A DNA stretch of 41,403 nucleotides from Treponema sp. UBA1226 (GTDB lineage: Bacteria > Spirochaetota > Spirochaetia > Treponematales > Treponemataceae), in assembly GCA_002309195.1 (NCBI GenBank), contig DBWY01000002.1, forward strand, positions 1 to 41,403. Reading direction: 5' to 3'. The first letter of the stretch is position 1; every line of letters starts with the position of its first letter. The notes below the pieces were generated by a model that ran no database searches, was not told the origin of the DNA, and saw nothing but the letters and a program-made list of their open reading frames with translations. Positions 31,483 through 39,104 of the stretch are shown here, in pieces. A program made the translations under genes and the position numbers.

Positions 31483-32509
31483 AAAAATTGTTTTTTCGCT
31501 TTTAATTATTTTTTCTCTTTTTGCAAATCTGTCTGCTCAGGTTGCAGATAAAAATCTCCTTGATGAAATAAAAAAAGAAGGAATTTCTTTTTACTGGGAC
31601 TCTCTTTCTAATACAGGTATTCTCGAAAAAAACGGACAGCACGTTACATTTAAACCGGATCAGAATTTTGTTCTGCTCAACAGTTCAAAAGTTTCTTATA
31701 CTGATTCACCTGTAATAACGGATGGTGTTCTTAAGGTTACATATTCATTCTTAAATGAAATCGATGACTTTTTCGCCCAGAGTTCATCTGCGACAAATTC
31801 TAAAGTCGGTGCAATTATAATTGACCCGGGACATGGTGGAAAAGATCCGGGTGCAAGTATGGTTCATAAAATAAACGGAAAGAACGTAACTGTCCGTGAA
31901 AAAGATGTTAACCTTGCAGTAGGAAACATGCTTTCATCAATGCTTTCTAAAGCATATCCAGATAAGAGAATCATCATGACACGTTCTACTGATGTATTCC
32001 TTACACTTCAGGAAAGAACAGAAATTGCAAACTCAGTTAAGTTAAAGGACAACGAGGCCGTTCTTTATATTTCGATTCACGTAAATGCTTCGCTTGATAA
32101 AAAAGCAAAGGGTTATGAAGTATGGTATCTTACTCCAGGGTATAGAAGAACTGTCGTTGACAAAAATATAAATGATAATCCCCAGGTACGTGATATTTTA
32201 AATTCGATGATGGAAGAAGAGTATACGACAGAGAGCATCCTGATTGCAAAATATGTTCTTGACGGAATGGCTGCTCAAATCGGTTCTAAAACCCAGTCAC
32301 GCGGAATCAAGGCAGAGGAGTGGTTTGTCGTAAAGAATTCTAAAATGCCGAGCGTTCTTATTGAACTTGGATTTCTTACGAATTATGCAGAAGCATGCTG
32401 TCTTAATGATAAAGCATACTTGCAAAAGGCAGCGCTCGGGATATATAATGGTATATCTGCGTTTGTTACGCATTTTGAGCTTTCACGCGGATTTACAGGA
32501 TCAAAGTAA
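31460..32509 (+). CDS. N-acetylmuramoyl-L-alanine amidase (Amidase_3)
   Basis: A 349-residue exported enzyme. The signal segment is KKIVFSLLIIFSLFANLSAQ. The Amidase_3 domain starts IIIDPGHGGKDPGAS (zinc His), then REKDVNLAVGNML (zinc Glu), YISIHVNASLDKKAKGYEV (zinc His) and VLIELGFLTNYAEA (catalytic Glu), so all key residues are present. It cleaves between muramic acid and the stem peptide in the periplasm. The start is GTG at 31460, with GGGGGA seven bases upstream in the end of the ATP-grasp gene. The GerMN gene follows after one base. I recall amidase/GerMN/flaA as the gene order in T. pallidum. Confidence 0.95.
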   Translation: MRCIVQNKKIVFSLLIIFSLFANLSAQVADKNLLDEIKKEGISFYWDSLSNTGILEKNGQHVTFKPDQNFVLLNSSKVSYTDSPVITDGVLKVTYSFLNEIDDFFAQSSSATNSKVGAIIIDPGHGGKDPGASMVHKINGKNVTVREKDVNLAVGNMLSSMLSKAYPDKRIIMTRSTDVFLTLQERTEIANSVKLKDNEAVLYISIHVNASLDKKAKGYEVWYLTPGYRRTVVDKNINDNPQVRDILNSMMEEEYTTESILIAKYVLDGMAAQIGSKTQSRGIKAEEWFVVKNSKMPSVLIELGFLTNYAEACCLNDKAYLQKAALGIYNGISAFVTHFELSRGFTGSK

Positions 32510-32510
32510 T

Positions 32511-33002
32511 ATGAGTGTATTGAAGTTAAAAAATATTGAATACGAGCAGAAAGAAGTAAAAATTTGTCTTGCCGTTATAGCCCTGTGCTTTTTTGTATCA
32601 CTTCTCGGATACATCCTTTCTAAGCCTGGAAAACGCTATGACTTTATATTTGAATCTGCAGAAACAGGAAAACTCTCTATAGAACACAGATATCTTACCC
32701 ACCAGCATTATCCCGAAAGTGCGGTTATGTACGCAGAAGAGCTTATGCTGGGCCCTAGAACAGAGAGGTTCAGACTGCTTTTTTCGCCTGATACAAAGAT
32801 TATTTCGTGTTTTGTAAGGGAAAATGTCCTCTATATAAACATTTCCGAAGAAGCCCTTGAAATGACGGGAAGCTGCTCGGATATTAAAACTGGCATTGAG
32901 TTATTCAGGAAAAACATCCGGAATAACTTTGGCAAAATAAATTCGGTTGAGATGTACATTGACAATAAGAGCATCTATGGCTACGGATCTGAAGACTTAT
33001 AA
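32511..33002 (+). CDS. GerMN-domain membrane protein
   Basis: A 163-residue protein with one N-terminal membrane helix (about 18-36, ICLAVIALCFFVSLLGYI). The rest looks like a GerMN (sporulation/spore germination M-N) domain: YAEELMLGP, FSPDTKIISCFVRENVLYINIS and KINSVEMYIDNKSI. GerMN domains occur in peptidoglycan-associated proteins and often sit beside amidases, as here. The ATG at 32511 begins one base after the stop of the amidase gene, so the two are coupled. The gene precedes the flaA promoter. Confidence 0.8.
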   Translation: MSVLKLKNIEYEQKEVKICLAVIALCFFVSLLGYILSKPGKRYDFIFESAETGKLSIEHRYLTHQHYPESAVMYAEELMLGPRTERFRLLFSPDTKIISCFVRENVLYINISEEALEMTGSCSDIKTGIELFRKNIRNNFGKINSVEMYIDNKSIYGYGSEDL

Positions 33003-33017
33003 TTGTGAAAAAAAAAG

Positions 33018-33046
33018 TTGACAAAATCCGTTAGTTATTAGATACT
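33018..33046 (+). promoter_or_regulatory. flaA promoter
   Basis: A perfect TTGACA (33018-33023), 17 bases, GATACT (33041-33046). This is a housekeeping-type promoter, not the sigma-28 type of many flagellin genes. AAAGGAG (33084-33090) lies six bases before the ATG. Confidence 0.75.
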
Positions 33047-33080
33047 ATTATAAACAAAACAAGGCTACATCTAATAGTAT
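33042..33080 (+). repeat. Perfect 9-base inverted repeat flanking the flaA start site
   Basis: ATACTATTA (33042-33050) overlaps the -10 box and TAATAGTAT (33072-33080) lies in the leader. The half-sites are centred 30 bases apart, about three helical turns, so it could be an operator. Confidence 0.55.
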
Positions 33081-33096
33081 ATTAAAGGAGTTTCTA

Positions 33097-34176
33097 ATGA
33101 AGAGAACTTTAACTTTATTGGCATCAGTATTGTTGCTTGCTGGTTCTTTATCTTTCGCAGACGAAGCAATGTTGATCGACTTTACATTACTCGATCAGGA
33201 TTGTATTCAGGACGAAAATACAGGTAAGAATACACAGAACAAACGTACTGTTATGGATTTTTCTGTTGCTGCAGGTGCTACATTCACTGAAGATCAGAAA
33301 AACCTTATGAAAACATCTTTGGCATTGCCAGAATGGGAAATCGACTTGAACTCTTCTGCACGCAATGTTACAAGTATCGCAGAATCAAAAGTAGTTGCTG
33401 CTCCAGTAAAAGACAGCGCTAAAGTACCATTTGCCGGAAAGAATGTAATGGGTGTTCGTGTAATATTCCCTACAATCGCTGCAAACGCAAATGCTAAAAT
33501 TGTTCCTCCATTTGACATTCCAGCTTACGAGCCATTGGCAGATGCTGATGACAATGGTGTACGTCAGGAACCATCTGACGAACAGAAGGCAAGTGGAAAA
33601 ACTCTTTTCGAAGACGGTTATGGACTTGTAAAGAACGTTGGAACTGTAAAATCTATTGCTGTTACAACAATGGGTATGAACTATCCACACGGACTTTATG
33701 TTCTCCTTAAAGACAATGACAATATCGAACGCCGCTACTTTATGGGATACCTCGCATTCGATGGTTGGAAAACACTCGTTTGGAACAACCCACAGTACAT
33801 CACAGAAATCCGTCAGCGCGAAATTCGTGTATACCCAATCTATCCACGTGGACTTCCATTTGTTAAGTTCTGCGGATTCCAGGTAACACGTGATGCAGCT
33901 CACATCGGTGACAACTACATCGGATATTTCAAAGATGTAAAGATCATCTATGACAAAGCTCTTCTTACATCTGACCGTGACATTGCTGATGAAGACCTCT
34001 GGGGAATCATCACAAAGAAAGAAACAGCACGTCAGTATGCAGAAATGCAGCGCTTCGGTAACGTACAGGTTAACCGCTATCTTGAAAAAGAAAAGATGGC
34101 TACAGAAGAAAGCTTCTCTGACAGCTTAGGTGATGGTGCTTCAGCACAGAAAAACCAGGGTCAGGCTGCTAACTAA
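33097..34176 (+). CDS. flaA: FlaA-type flagellar filament outer-layer protein
   Basis: A 359-residue protein. The signal peptide (MKRTLTLLASVLLLAGSLSFA) is typical for the exported sheath protein that coats the FlaB core of spirochaete periplasmic flagella. The body has the FlaA pattern: EWEIDLNSSARNV, VMGVRVIFPTIAANAN, GTVKSIAVTTMGMNYPHGL, FDGWKTLVWNNPQYI and FCGFQVTRDAAHIGDNYIGYFKD. It is exported by the general secretory route rather than the flagellar apparatus. It has its own strong promoter and terminator. The genes just before it include cell-wall and sugar-modifying enzymes, which suggests a link with flagellar assembly or modification. Confidence 0.95.
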   Translation: MKRTLTLLASVLLLAGSLSFADEAMLIDFTLLDQDCIQDENTGKNTQNKRTVMDFSVAAGATFTEDQKNLMKTSLALPEWEIDLNSSARNVTSIAESKVVAAPVKDSAKVPFAGKNVMGVRVIFPTIAANANAKIVPPFDIPAYEPLADADDNGVRQEPSDEQKASGKTLFEDGYGLVKNVGTVKSIAVTTMGMNYPHGLYVLLKDNDNIERRYFMGYLAFDGWKTLVWNNPQYITEIRQREIRVYPIYPRGLPFVKFCGFQVTRDAAHIGDNYIGYFKDVKIIYDKALLTSDRDIADEDLWGIITKKETARQYAEMQRFGNVQVNRYLEKEKMATEESFSDSLGDGASAQKNQGQAAN

Positions 34177-34199
34177 TTAACTTAGTTAACTGATAAAAA

Positions 34200-34227
34200 A
34201 GGCGCTTCTCTGAAGCGTCTTTTTTTT
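34200..34227 (+). terminator. flaA terminator
   Basis: AGGCGCTTC (34200-34208) pairs with GAAGCGTCT (34212-34220) over a three-base loop, with one G-U pair, and eight or more Ts follow. Confidence 0.93.
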
Positions 34228-34240
34228 CGGAGATTTAATA

Positions 34241-34270
34241 ATGAGTAAGATTTTCTGGAGAAAGAAATAA
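34241..34270 (+). other. Nine-codon leader reading frame before the alarmone synthetase gene
   Basis: ATG AGT AAG ATT TTC TGG AGA AAG AAA TAA encodes MSKIFWRKK. GGAG (34229-34232) lies eight bases upstream. The frame covers the GGAGAAAG that serves the next gene, whose ATG begins one base after its stop, so translation could be coupled. Confidence 0.45.
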
Positions 34271-34271
34271 A

Positions 34272-35546
34272 ATGAATGCTACCATAAGGGTTCCTGGAAA
34301 ACAGACGATAAGAGAGAACTACGAAAAATACAGAAAACTTTTTTCTGTGATACTTGATAATATTCAGGAAAAAATAAGCGCAGACATTTCTCTAAATCCA
34401 AAACCTGTTTATAAATCACGCATCAAATCTTTTGACAGTTATTACTCAAAGCTTCTTAGATTAAAACCTAGAGAGGCTTCTGAAAGCGATGGTCTTGTAT
34501 GCCTTACAGACATGATAGGCATAAGAATCGTCTGTGCATTTCTCGAAGATATTTCGACTGTAGAAAATCAGATTAAAAAGAAATATTCTGTTAAAGAGGT
34601 TGAGCATAAGGGAAATGTTCAGAACGTAAAGGAATTCGGGTATGAATCAACCCATATCCTTATTGAAATTCCAGAAGAGTGTAAGGACCTTTCTTCGGTA
34701 GAAGATGATGAAATAAAGAAACTTGAACTGCCAGAAAATCTTGTGTGCGAAATTCAGGTTCGTACAATCCTTCAGGATGCATGGGCAGAAGTTGAACACG
34801 AACTCATTTATAAAACTGAGTTCACTCCGTTTGATGCCCCGTTAAGAAGAAAGATGGCATCGGTAAATGCCAGCCTGAATCTTGCCGACATCATATTCCA
34901 GGAAATCCGTGATTATCAGACAAAACTGCAGCGCGAAGTAGAAGAACGCCGTATGACGTTCTACGAGCAGGCAGATAATATTACAGACTCCCAGAACAAG
35001 GATTTAAATTTCAAAAAAGAAGAACACAAGGATATAAACCGCGTATCGCCTTTCGTTCATGGAACAATCGACGATATGATTCTTGCTGCAATTCATGCTC
35101 ATAACAGCGGTGATATCCCCGAAGCAATCCGTATTTATACAGAAATTCTTGAAAACGAAAATGCAAATGACAGCACGGTTCTCTCTGTAATTTATAAGCA
35201 CAGGGGAATGGCATACTTTGCTCAGAATGATTATGAAAAAGCGCTGTCGGATTTTAAGAAGAGCAGCGAATATGATCCTAAAAGCTTTCGCTCGATTTAT
35301 TACGAAGGAATCATCTACAGCGTCATGGGGAATACAGACAAAGCCCTTGAGTGCTTTAACCGCTCGCTTGAGATTAACGAGTTCCAGTCGCATGCATTAT
35401 TCAGAAGAGCGCTTGCTTATTACAACAAGAATGAATATCAGAAAGCGCTTAATGATCTTAATGCTGCAGAAAGTCTCGGATTAAATTCTGACGAGTGTAA
35501 ATCTCTGCATAAGAAGCTCGTAGAAAAATTTGATATGGGTCTTTAA
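34272..35546 (+). CDS. RelA/SpoT-domain small alarmone synthetase fused to TPRs
   Basis: A 424-residue protein. Residues 1-200 are a RelA/SpoT synthetase domain like RelQ/YjbM: YKSRIKSFDSYYSKLL, LTDMIGIRIVCAFLEDI (75-93), EFGYESTHIL (121-130) and CEIQVRTILQDAWAEVEHEL (159-178). No HD hydrolase, TGS or ACT domain is present. Residues 265-420 are about four TPRs (SVIYKHRGMAYFAQNDYEKA, FRSIYYEGIIYSVMGNTDKA). The enzyme should make (p)ppGpp or related alarmones, and the TPRs may recruit a regulator. It is preceded by a nine-codon leader frame. Confidence 0.88.
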   Translation: MNATIRVPGKQTIRENYEKYRKLFSVILDNIQEKISADISLNPKPVYKSRIKSFDSYYSKLLRLKPREASESDGLVCLTDMIGIRIVCAFLEDISTVENQIKKKYSVKEVEHKGNVQNVKEFGYESTHILIEIPEECKDLSSVEDDEIKKLELPENLVCEIQVRTILQDAWAEVEHELIYKTEFTPFDAPLRRKMASVNASLNLADIIFQEIRDYQTKLQREVEERRMTFYEQADNITDSQNKDLNFKKEEHKDINRVSPFVHGTIDDMILAAIHAHNSGDIPEAIRIYTEILENENANDSTVLSVIYKHRGMAYFAQNDYEKALSDFKKSSEYDPKSFRSIYYEGIIYSVMGNTDKALECFNRSLEINEFQSHALFRRALAYYNKNEYQKALNDLNAAESLGLNSDECKSLHKKLVEKFDMGL

Positions 35547-35573
35547 AATATTTGTTTTTTTGAAAAAATCGTA

Positions 35574-35602
35574 TTGACTTAAAAGTCTATATTTGCTATA
35601 TT
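35574..35602 (+). promoter_or_regulatory. tRNA-Glu promoter
   Basis: TTGACT (35574-35579), 17 bases, TATATT (35597-35602), placing the start of transcription about 22-24 bases before the mature tRNA. Confidence 0.85.
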
Positions 35603-35631
35603 ACACTACGTCGACAAAAGTTGATGAACAT

Positions 35632-35703
35632 GTCTCCTTCGTCTAGTGGTTAGGACATCGGGTTTTCATCCCGACAACAGCAGTTCAATTCTGCTAGGAG
35701 ATG
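35632..35703 (+). tRNA. tRNA-Glu (anticodon TTC)
   Basis: A 72-base cloverleaf. The acceptor stem is GTCTCCT with AGGAGAT (first pair G-U) and discriminator G. The D arm is TCGTCTAGTGGTTAGGAC as in bacterial tRNA-Glu. The anticodon stem TCGGG/CCCGA encloses TTTTCAT with anticodon TTC. The T arm is CAGCAGTTCAATTCTGCTA-like. CCA is not encoded. Confidence 0.95.
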
Positions 35704-35707
35704 TAAG

Positions 35708-35734
35708 GCCTGCTAAATGCAGGCTTTTTTTTTT
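35708..35734 (+). terminator. tRNA-Glu terminator
   Basis: GCCTGC (35708-35713) and GCAGGC (35719-35724) form a perfect stem with a five-base loop and are followed by ten Ts. Confidence 0.93.
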
Positions 35735-35776
35735 GCACAAAGCAGGCAGTTGACTATCGGGAAAAGGGTGGAGTTA

Positions 35777-37906
35777 ATGGCGGACGAAGAAGAGTATAAG
35801 ATAACGCAGTTACTTGATTCTGGAGAGACTGCGCGTTATATAAGCAACGGTGGTCCGCTTTCTGTGTTTTTTGAAAACTTTGAAGAAAGAAAAAGCCAGA
35901 TTGAACTTTTAAAATGTATTACAGAAGCCTTTAATAAAAATCAGATTACAGCTTTTGAAGCCGGAACCGGAGTCGGAAAATCTTTTGCCTATCTTATTCC
36001 CTCGATGCTCTGGGCTTTAACCAATGAAGAAAAAGTCGTCATCTCTACAGGAACAATAAACCTCCAGCAGCAGCTTTCTGAAAAAGATATTCCGATGGCA
36101 GAAAAAATCATCGGGAAAAAAGTAAATTCAATTTTACTAAAAGGAAGACAGAATTTTATCTGCCAGCGTCGTTTAAATGATTTAAGCTCTGACAGAGATT
36201 TATTTAATACAGAGCTTGAAGTTCTTGATAAAATAGTTGAATGGGCTAAAAAAACAAAAACGGGTTCTTTAAGCGAAATAACTTTCGAAGTATCTGAAAA
36301 TCTTTGGTCGCGTGTTAATTCTGAAAGTGATGCATGTATGGGGCTTCGCTGTCCATTCCGCGAAAAATGCTTTGTAATGAAAATGAGGGAAGCTGCTCAG
36401 AGTGCAGACATCCTTATTGTAAATCATCATCTTCTTTTTGCAGATATCGAAGCAAGGATGAACGGCGCAGGGTATGAAGAAACTGCAGTTCTTCCTGCTT
36501 ACAGGCATATTGTTTTTGACGAAGCACATGGAATCGAAAGTGCTGCAACAAGTTTCTTTAGTGAAAGTGTAAACAGGTTCAGGATTTTAAAACAGCTTAA
36601 CCTTCTTTACAGGCAGCGAAAGAATTCGATTGCGGGATATTTTTTTACTCTGCAGGCTTTATCTACAGGTGATGATTATACGATGGCTGCAGGAAACGCT
36701 GTTTCTCAGATTAAGAATAATATTTTAAATCTTGAAATTGCAGCGCTTGATCTTCTTCATGATGATTACACGATGAAAATTGACAGAATGACAGCTTCTG
36801 GTTTTGCTCCCGTTATTTCGCTTCTTCTTACACTTGGAAACAGCATAATGGAATTTACAGGCATCGTAAGAAGAGTGATGGAAGATATCGATGAGGATAA
36901 TCAGTCTGAAGGTGCTTACTGGGAATCGCGTGCAATTTTAAATCATCTTGAATCACTTGCAAATACATGTAAGAATTTTTCTGTCTGGGAAGAAAAGCCT
37001 GAGACTGTTTTCTGGATTGTAAAATCAAGGATAAGTGCTCAGCTTGAAAATCAGGAAAATCCGTTTTACATAACTTTTACCCAGACGCCGTTAGATATTT
37101 CTAAACTTATGAACACCGGTGTTTATGAACCGATGAGCACTGTAATAAATACATCTGCAACGCTTCAGATTCAGAACAGCTTTGATTTTTTCTTAAAGCG
37201 ATGCGGAATTACATATGCAGAAAAAGAGCGCGTAAGAACAGGCTTTTTTGCTTCTCCGTTTCCTTATGAAAAAAATGTTCTGTTTGCAGTTCCTGATGAT
37301 ATTCCTTTTGCGCAGAACCTTGAGTTTCAGAACTCGGTAAACAAAGCCGTGGAAAGTTTAATTAAGGCAGCTGGTGGAAGAACGCTCGTGCTTTTTACTT
37401 CGTACGAATCGATGAAAGCAACTTATAATGCAACAAAAAGTGCGATATATGATTTAGGCTTTGAACTTATGAAGCAGGGAGATGATGACAGGTTCAGGCT
37501 GCTTGACAGATTTAAGAGTGATGATACGAGCGTTCTTTTTGCTACAGATTCTTTCTGGCAGGGAATTGATGTTCCGGGAAGTTCTTTGAGCCAGGTTATA
37601 ATCGTTAAGCTGCCGTTTACGGTTCCTAATGATCCTGTTTTTTCTGCGCGCTGTGAACTTATAGAAAAGCGCGGTGGAAATTCTTTTGCAGAATTGAGTA
37701 TTCCCGAAGCGATTATAAAATTTCGTCAGGGCTTTGGAAGACTTGTAAGGCGCTCAAGTGACAGGGGAGCAGTCGTTGTTCTTGATAAGAGGCTCTGTTC
37801 AAAACCATACGGAAAAAAATTCCTGGATAGTATTCCGCAGACTAAACGAATGTATACACACCTTGATGAAATAGTTGATGAGGTAAAGTTGCTTTTGAAC
37901 GGATGA
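35777..37906 (+). CDS. DinG/XPD-family ATP-dependent helicase
   Basis: A 709-residue helicase with Walker A (FEAGTGVGKSFAYLIPS), DEAH box (HIVFDEAHGIES) and the C-terminal RecA motifs (FATDSFWQGIDVPG, IKFRQGFGRLVRRSSDRG). Four cysteines lie between motifs I and II: NFICQRR, DACMGLRC and REKC, typical ligands of the XPD-like iron-sulfur cluster. DinG-like proteins unwind DNA with 5' overhangs, R-loops or G-quadruplexes. ATG 35777 has GGTGGAG upstream and is preferred over earlier in-frame starts overlapping the tRNA terminator. No nuclease domain is attached. Confidence 0.92.
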   Translation: MADEEEYKITQLLDSGETARYISNGGPLSVFFENFEERKSQIELLKCITEAFNKNQITAFEAGTGVGKSFAYLIPSMLWALTNEEKVVISTGTINLQQQLSEKDIPMAEKIIGKKVNSILLKGRQNFICQRRLNDLSSDRDLFNTELEVLDKIVEWAKKTKTGSLSEITFEVSENLWSRVNSESDACMGLRCPFREKCFVMKMREAAQSADILIVNHHLLFADIEARMNGAGYEETAVLPAYRHIVFDEAHGIESAATSFFSESVNRFRILKQLNLLYRQRKNSIAGYFFTLQALSTGDDYTMAAGNAVSQIKNNILNLEIAALDLLHDDYTMKIDRMTASGFAPVISLLLTLGNSIMEFTGIVRRVMEDIDEDNQSEGAYWESRAILNHLESLANTCKNFSVWEEKPETVFWIVKSRISAQLENQENPFYITFTQTPLDISKLMNTGVYEPMSTVINTSATLQIQNSFDFFLKRCGITYAEKERVRTGFFASPFPYEKNVLFAVPDDIPFAQNLEFQNSVNKAVESLIKAAGGRTLVLFTSYESMKATYNATKSAIYDLGFELMKQGDDDRFRLLDRFKSDDTSVLFATDSFWQGIDVPGSSLSQVIIVKLPFTVPNDPVFSARCELIEKRGGNSFAELSIPEAIIKFRQGFGRLVRRSSDRGAVVVLDKRLCSKPYGKKFLDSIPQTKRMYTHLDEIVDEVKLLLNG

Positions 37907-37964
37907 AAGACGGATGAAATGCGTTCTTGATTTTAATGCTTATACGGATTAGAATGGAGTTATC

Positions 37965-38720
37965 ATGGTTTTTATTACGAACATTGCTACTATTGCTGCA
38001 TGTGTATGTCTTCTGGCATGGCCTGCACTTTTAAATATAATTTTTTATCCGTTTTCAAGTAAGAAAATATGTGTAAAAATTTCTGACTATATCGTTCATC
38101 GTTCGGCACCACTACTTTTTAAGGTTTTAAAAGTTTACAAGCATTTTAAACTCTCATATTCAAAAGAAAATTATGACAAACTTCCAGAGCAGTTTATCGT
38201 AATTTCGAACCATCAGAGTCTTATGGATATTCCGATTTTCATGACTTTTTTCCCGGACCGTGACGTTCGTTTTGTAGCAAAAGAAGAACTTGGCCGTCAT
38301 GTTCCGCTTATTTCAGAAATGCTTAGAAGTCATGATCACTGCGTAATCCCGAGAAAAGGTGGAGCAGGAAAAGCTATGAGAACGCTTGAGGCGTTTGGTC
38401 AGCGTGTGCTTGAAAGAAATCAGATTCCGATTATTTTTCCTGAGGGAACAAGAAGTAAAGACGGTGAGCTTTTAAATTTTTATAGTGCGGGATTTAGAAA
38501 GATTTCTGATTCTTCGCATCTTCCTGTAGTTGTCTGTTGTCTTGATAACGGCTATAAAATTAATGATTTTATGCATGTTCTCGAAAATATTTCGAATATT
38601 GACTATAAAGTAAAGATTTTAAAGATTTATGATGCTCCGGAGACTAAAGAAGATCAGGTAAAGATTCTTGAAGAAAGCCGGGAACTCATGCAGAAACAGC
38701 TTGAGGCATGGCGAAGATAG
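37965..38720 (+). CDS. plsC: 1-acyl-sn-glycerol-3-phosphate acyltransferase (PlsC family)
   Basis: A 251-residue membrane-associated enzyme that makes phosphatidic acid from lysophosphatidic acid. An N-terminal hydrophobic helix (about 3-25) precedes the acyltransferase motifs: SNHQSLMDIPIF (HX4D), GRHVPLISEM, IIFPEGTRSKDGEL (FPEGTR) and LPVVVCCLDNG. GGAG lies five bases before ATG 37965. It follows the helicase gene by 58 bases and ends in a terminator. Confidence 0.93.
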   Translation: MVFITNIATIAACVCLLAWPALLNIIFYPFSSKKICVKISDYIVHRSAPLLFKVLKVYKHFKLSYSKENYDKLPEQFIVISNHQSLMDIPIFMTFFPDRDVRFVAKEELGRHVPLISEMLRSHDHCVIPRKGGAGKAMRTLEAFGQRVLERNQIPIIFPEGTRSKDGELLNFYSAGFRKISDSSHLPVVVCCLDNGYKINDFMHVLENISNIDYKVKILKIYDAPETKEDQVKILEESRELMQKQLEAWRR

Positions 38721-38726
38721 GAGCAA

Positions 38727-38758
38727 AAAAAAAGCTGTCGTTCTGACAGCCTTTTTTT
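38727..38758. terminator. Bidirectional terminator between plsC and the zinc-ribbon gene
   Basis: GCTGTC (38734-38739) and GACAGC (38745-38750) form a stem with a five-base loop. Seven Ts follow on the plus strand and nine on the minus strand. Confidence 0.9.
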
Positions 38759-38769
38759 AACGTTAAAAA

Positions 38770-38943
38770 TTATTTGAAGTCCTTTGGACGTCTTTCTGTG
38801 CGATTGCATTTTGTGCACTGCGCAACATTTCTAAGTCTTCCGTTTTCAAACATAGTTTTCATAACGATTTCGCCCTGACAGTCAGGACAAATGAATTTCT
38901 GTGTTGCAACGGTTGTACGAGAGTTTTTACTGGCTCCTGCCAT
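38770..38943 (-). CDS. Small zinc-ribbon protein
   Basis: A 57-residue basic protein with two CxxC knuckles (Cys19-Pro-Asp-Cys22 and Cys43-Thr-Lys-Cys46) and a Lys/Arg-rich tail (RTERRPKDFK). It resembles ribosomal zinc ribbons in size and charge but I do not recognise it as L28, L31, L32, L33 or L36. It may be a small RNA-binding or ribosome-associated protein. The start is ATG 38943 with GGAGG seven bases upstream; a TTG at 38958 would run through that site. It has its own consensus promoter and is divergent from rpsT. Confidence 0.75.
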   Translation of the reverse strand: MAGASKNSRTTVATQKFICPDCQGEIVMKTMFENGRLRNVAQCTKCNRTERRPKDFK

Positions 38944-38954
38944 CTGTATAACCT

Positions 38955-38966
38955 CCAATCGATTGG
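38955..38966 (-). promoter_or_regulatory. Palindrome overlapping the ribosome binding site of the zinc-ribbon gene
   Basis: CCAATCGATTGG is a perfect 12-base palindrome. It begins at the predicted transcription start, and its last bases merge into GGAGG, so a bound protein or an mRNA dimer could block translation. Confidence 0.45.
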
Positions 38967-38973
38967 TTATACT

Positions 38974-39002
38974 ATATTAAAGATTATGGTAAAAATTGTC
39001 AA
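38974..39002 (-). promoter_or_regulatory. Promoter of the zinc-ribbon gene
   Basis: On the minus strand a perfect TTGACA (38997-39002), 17 bases, TAATAT (38974-38979). Confidence 0.8.
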
Positions 39003-39045
39003 GGCGAATAAGCCTATTATCTTTAGAAAACGGAATTTATGTGTA

Positions 39046-39074
39046 TTGACTACGACTCTTAGTTTTGATAATAT
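39046..39074 (+). promoter_or_regulatory. rpsT promoter
   Basis: TTGACT (39046-39051), 17 bases, TAATAT (39069-39074). An overlapping TATAAT at 39072-39077 would have a 20-base spacer. Confidence 0.7.
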
Positions 39075-39104
39075 AATACACAGTTTTTATATGGGGGTCA
39101 TCCT

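Noticed and set aside
33385..33903. 172-codon reading frame opposite flaA
   Set aside because: Complement of a clear flaA gene; product is Trp/Cys/Ser-rich without any family pattern.
35004..35393. 129-codon reading frame opposite the alarmone synthetase TPRs
   Set aside because: Shadow of the TPR coding sequence; no recognisable motif.
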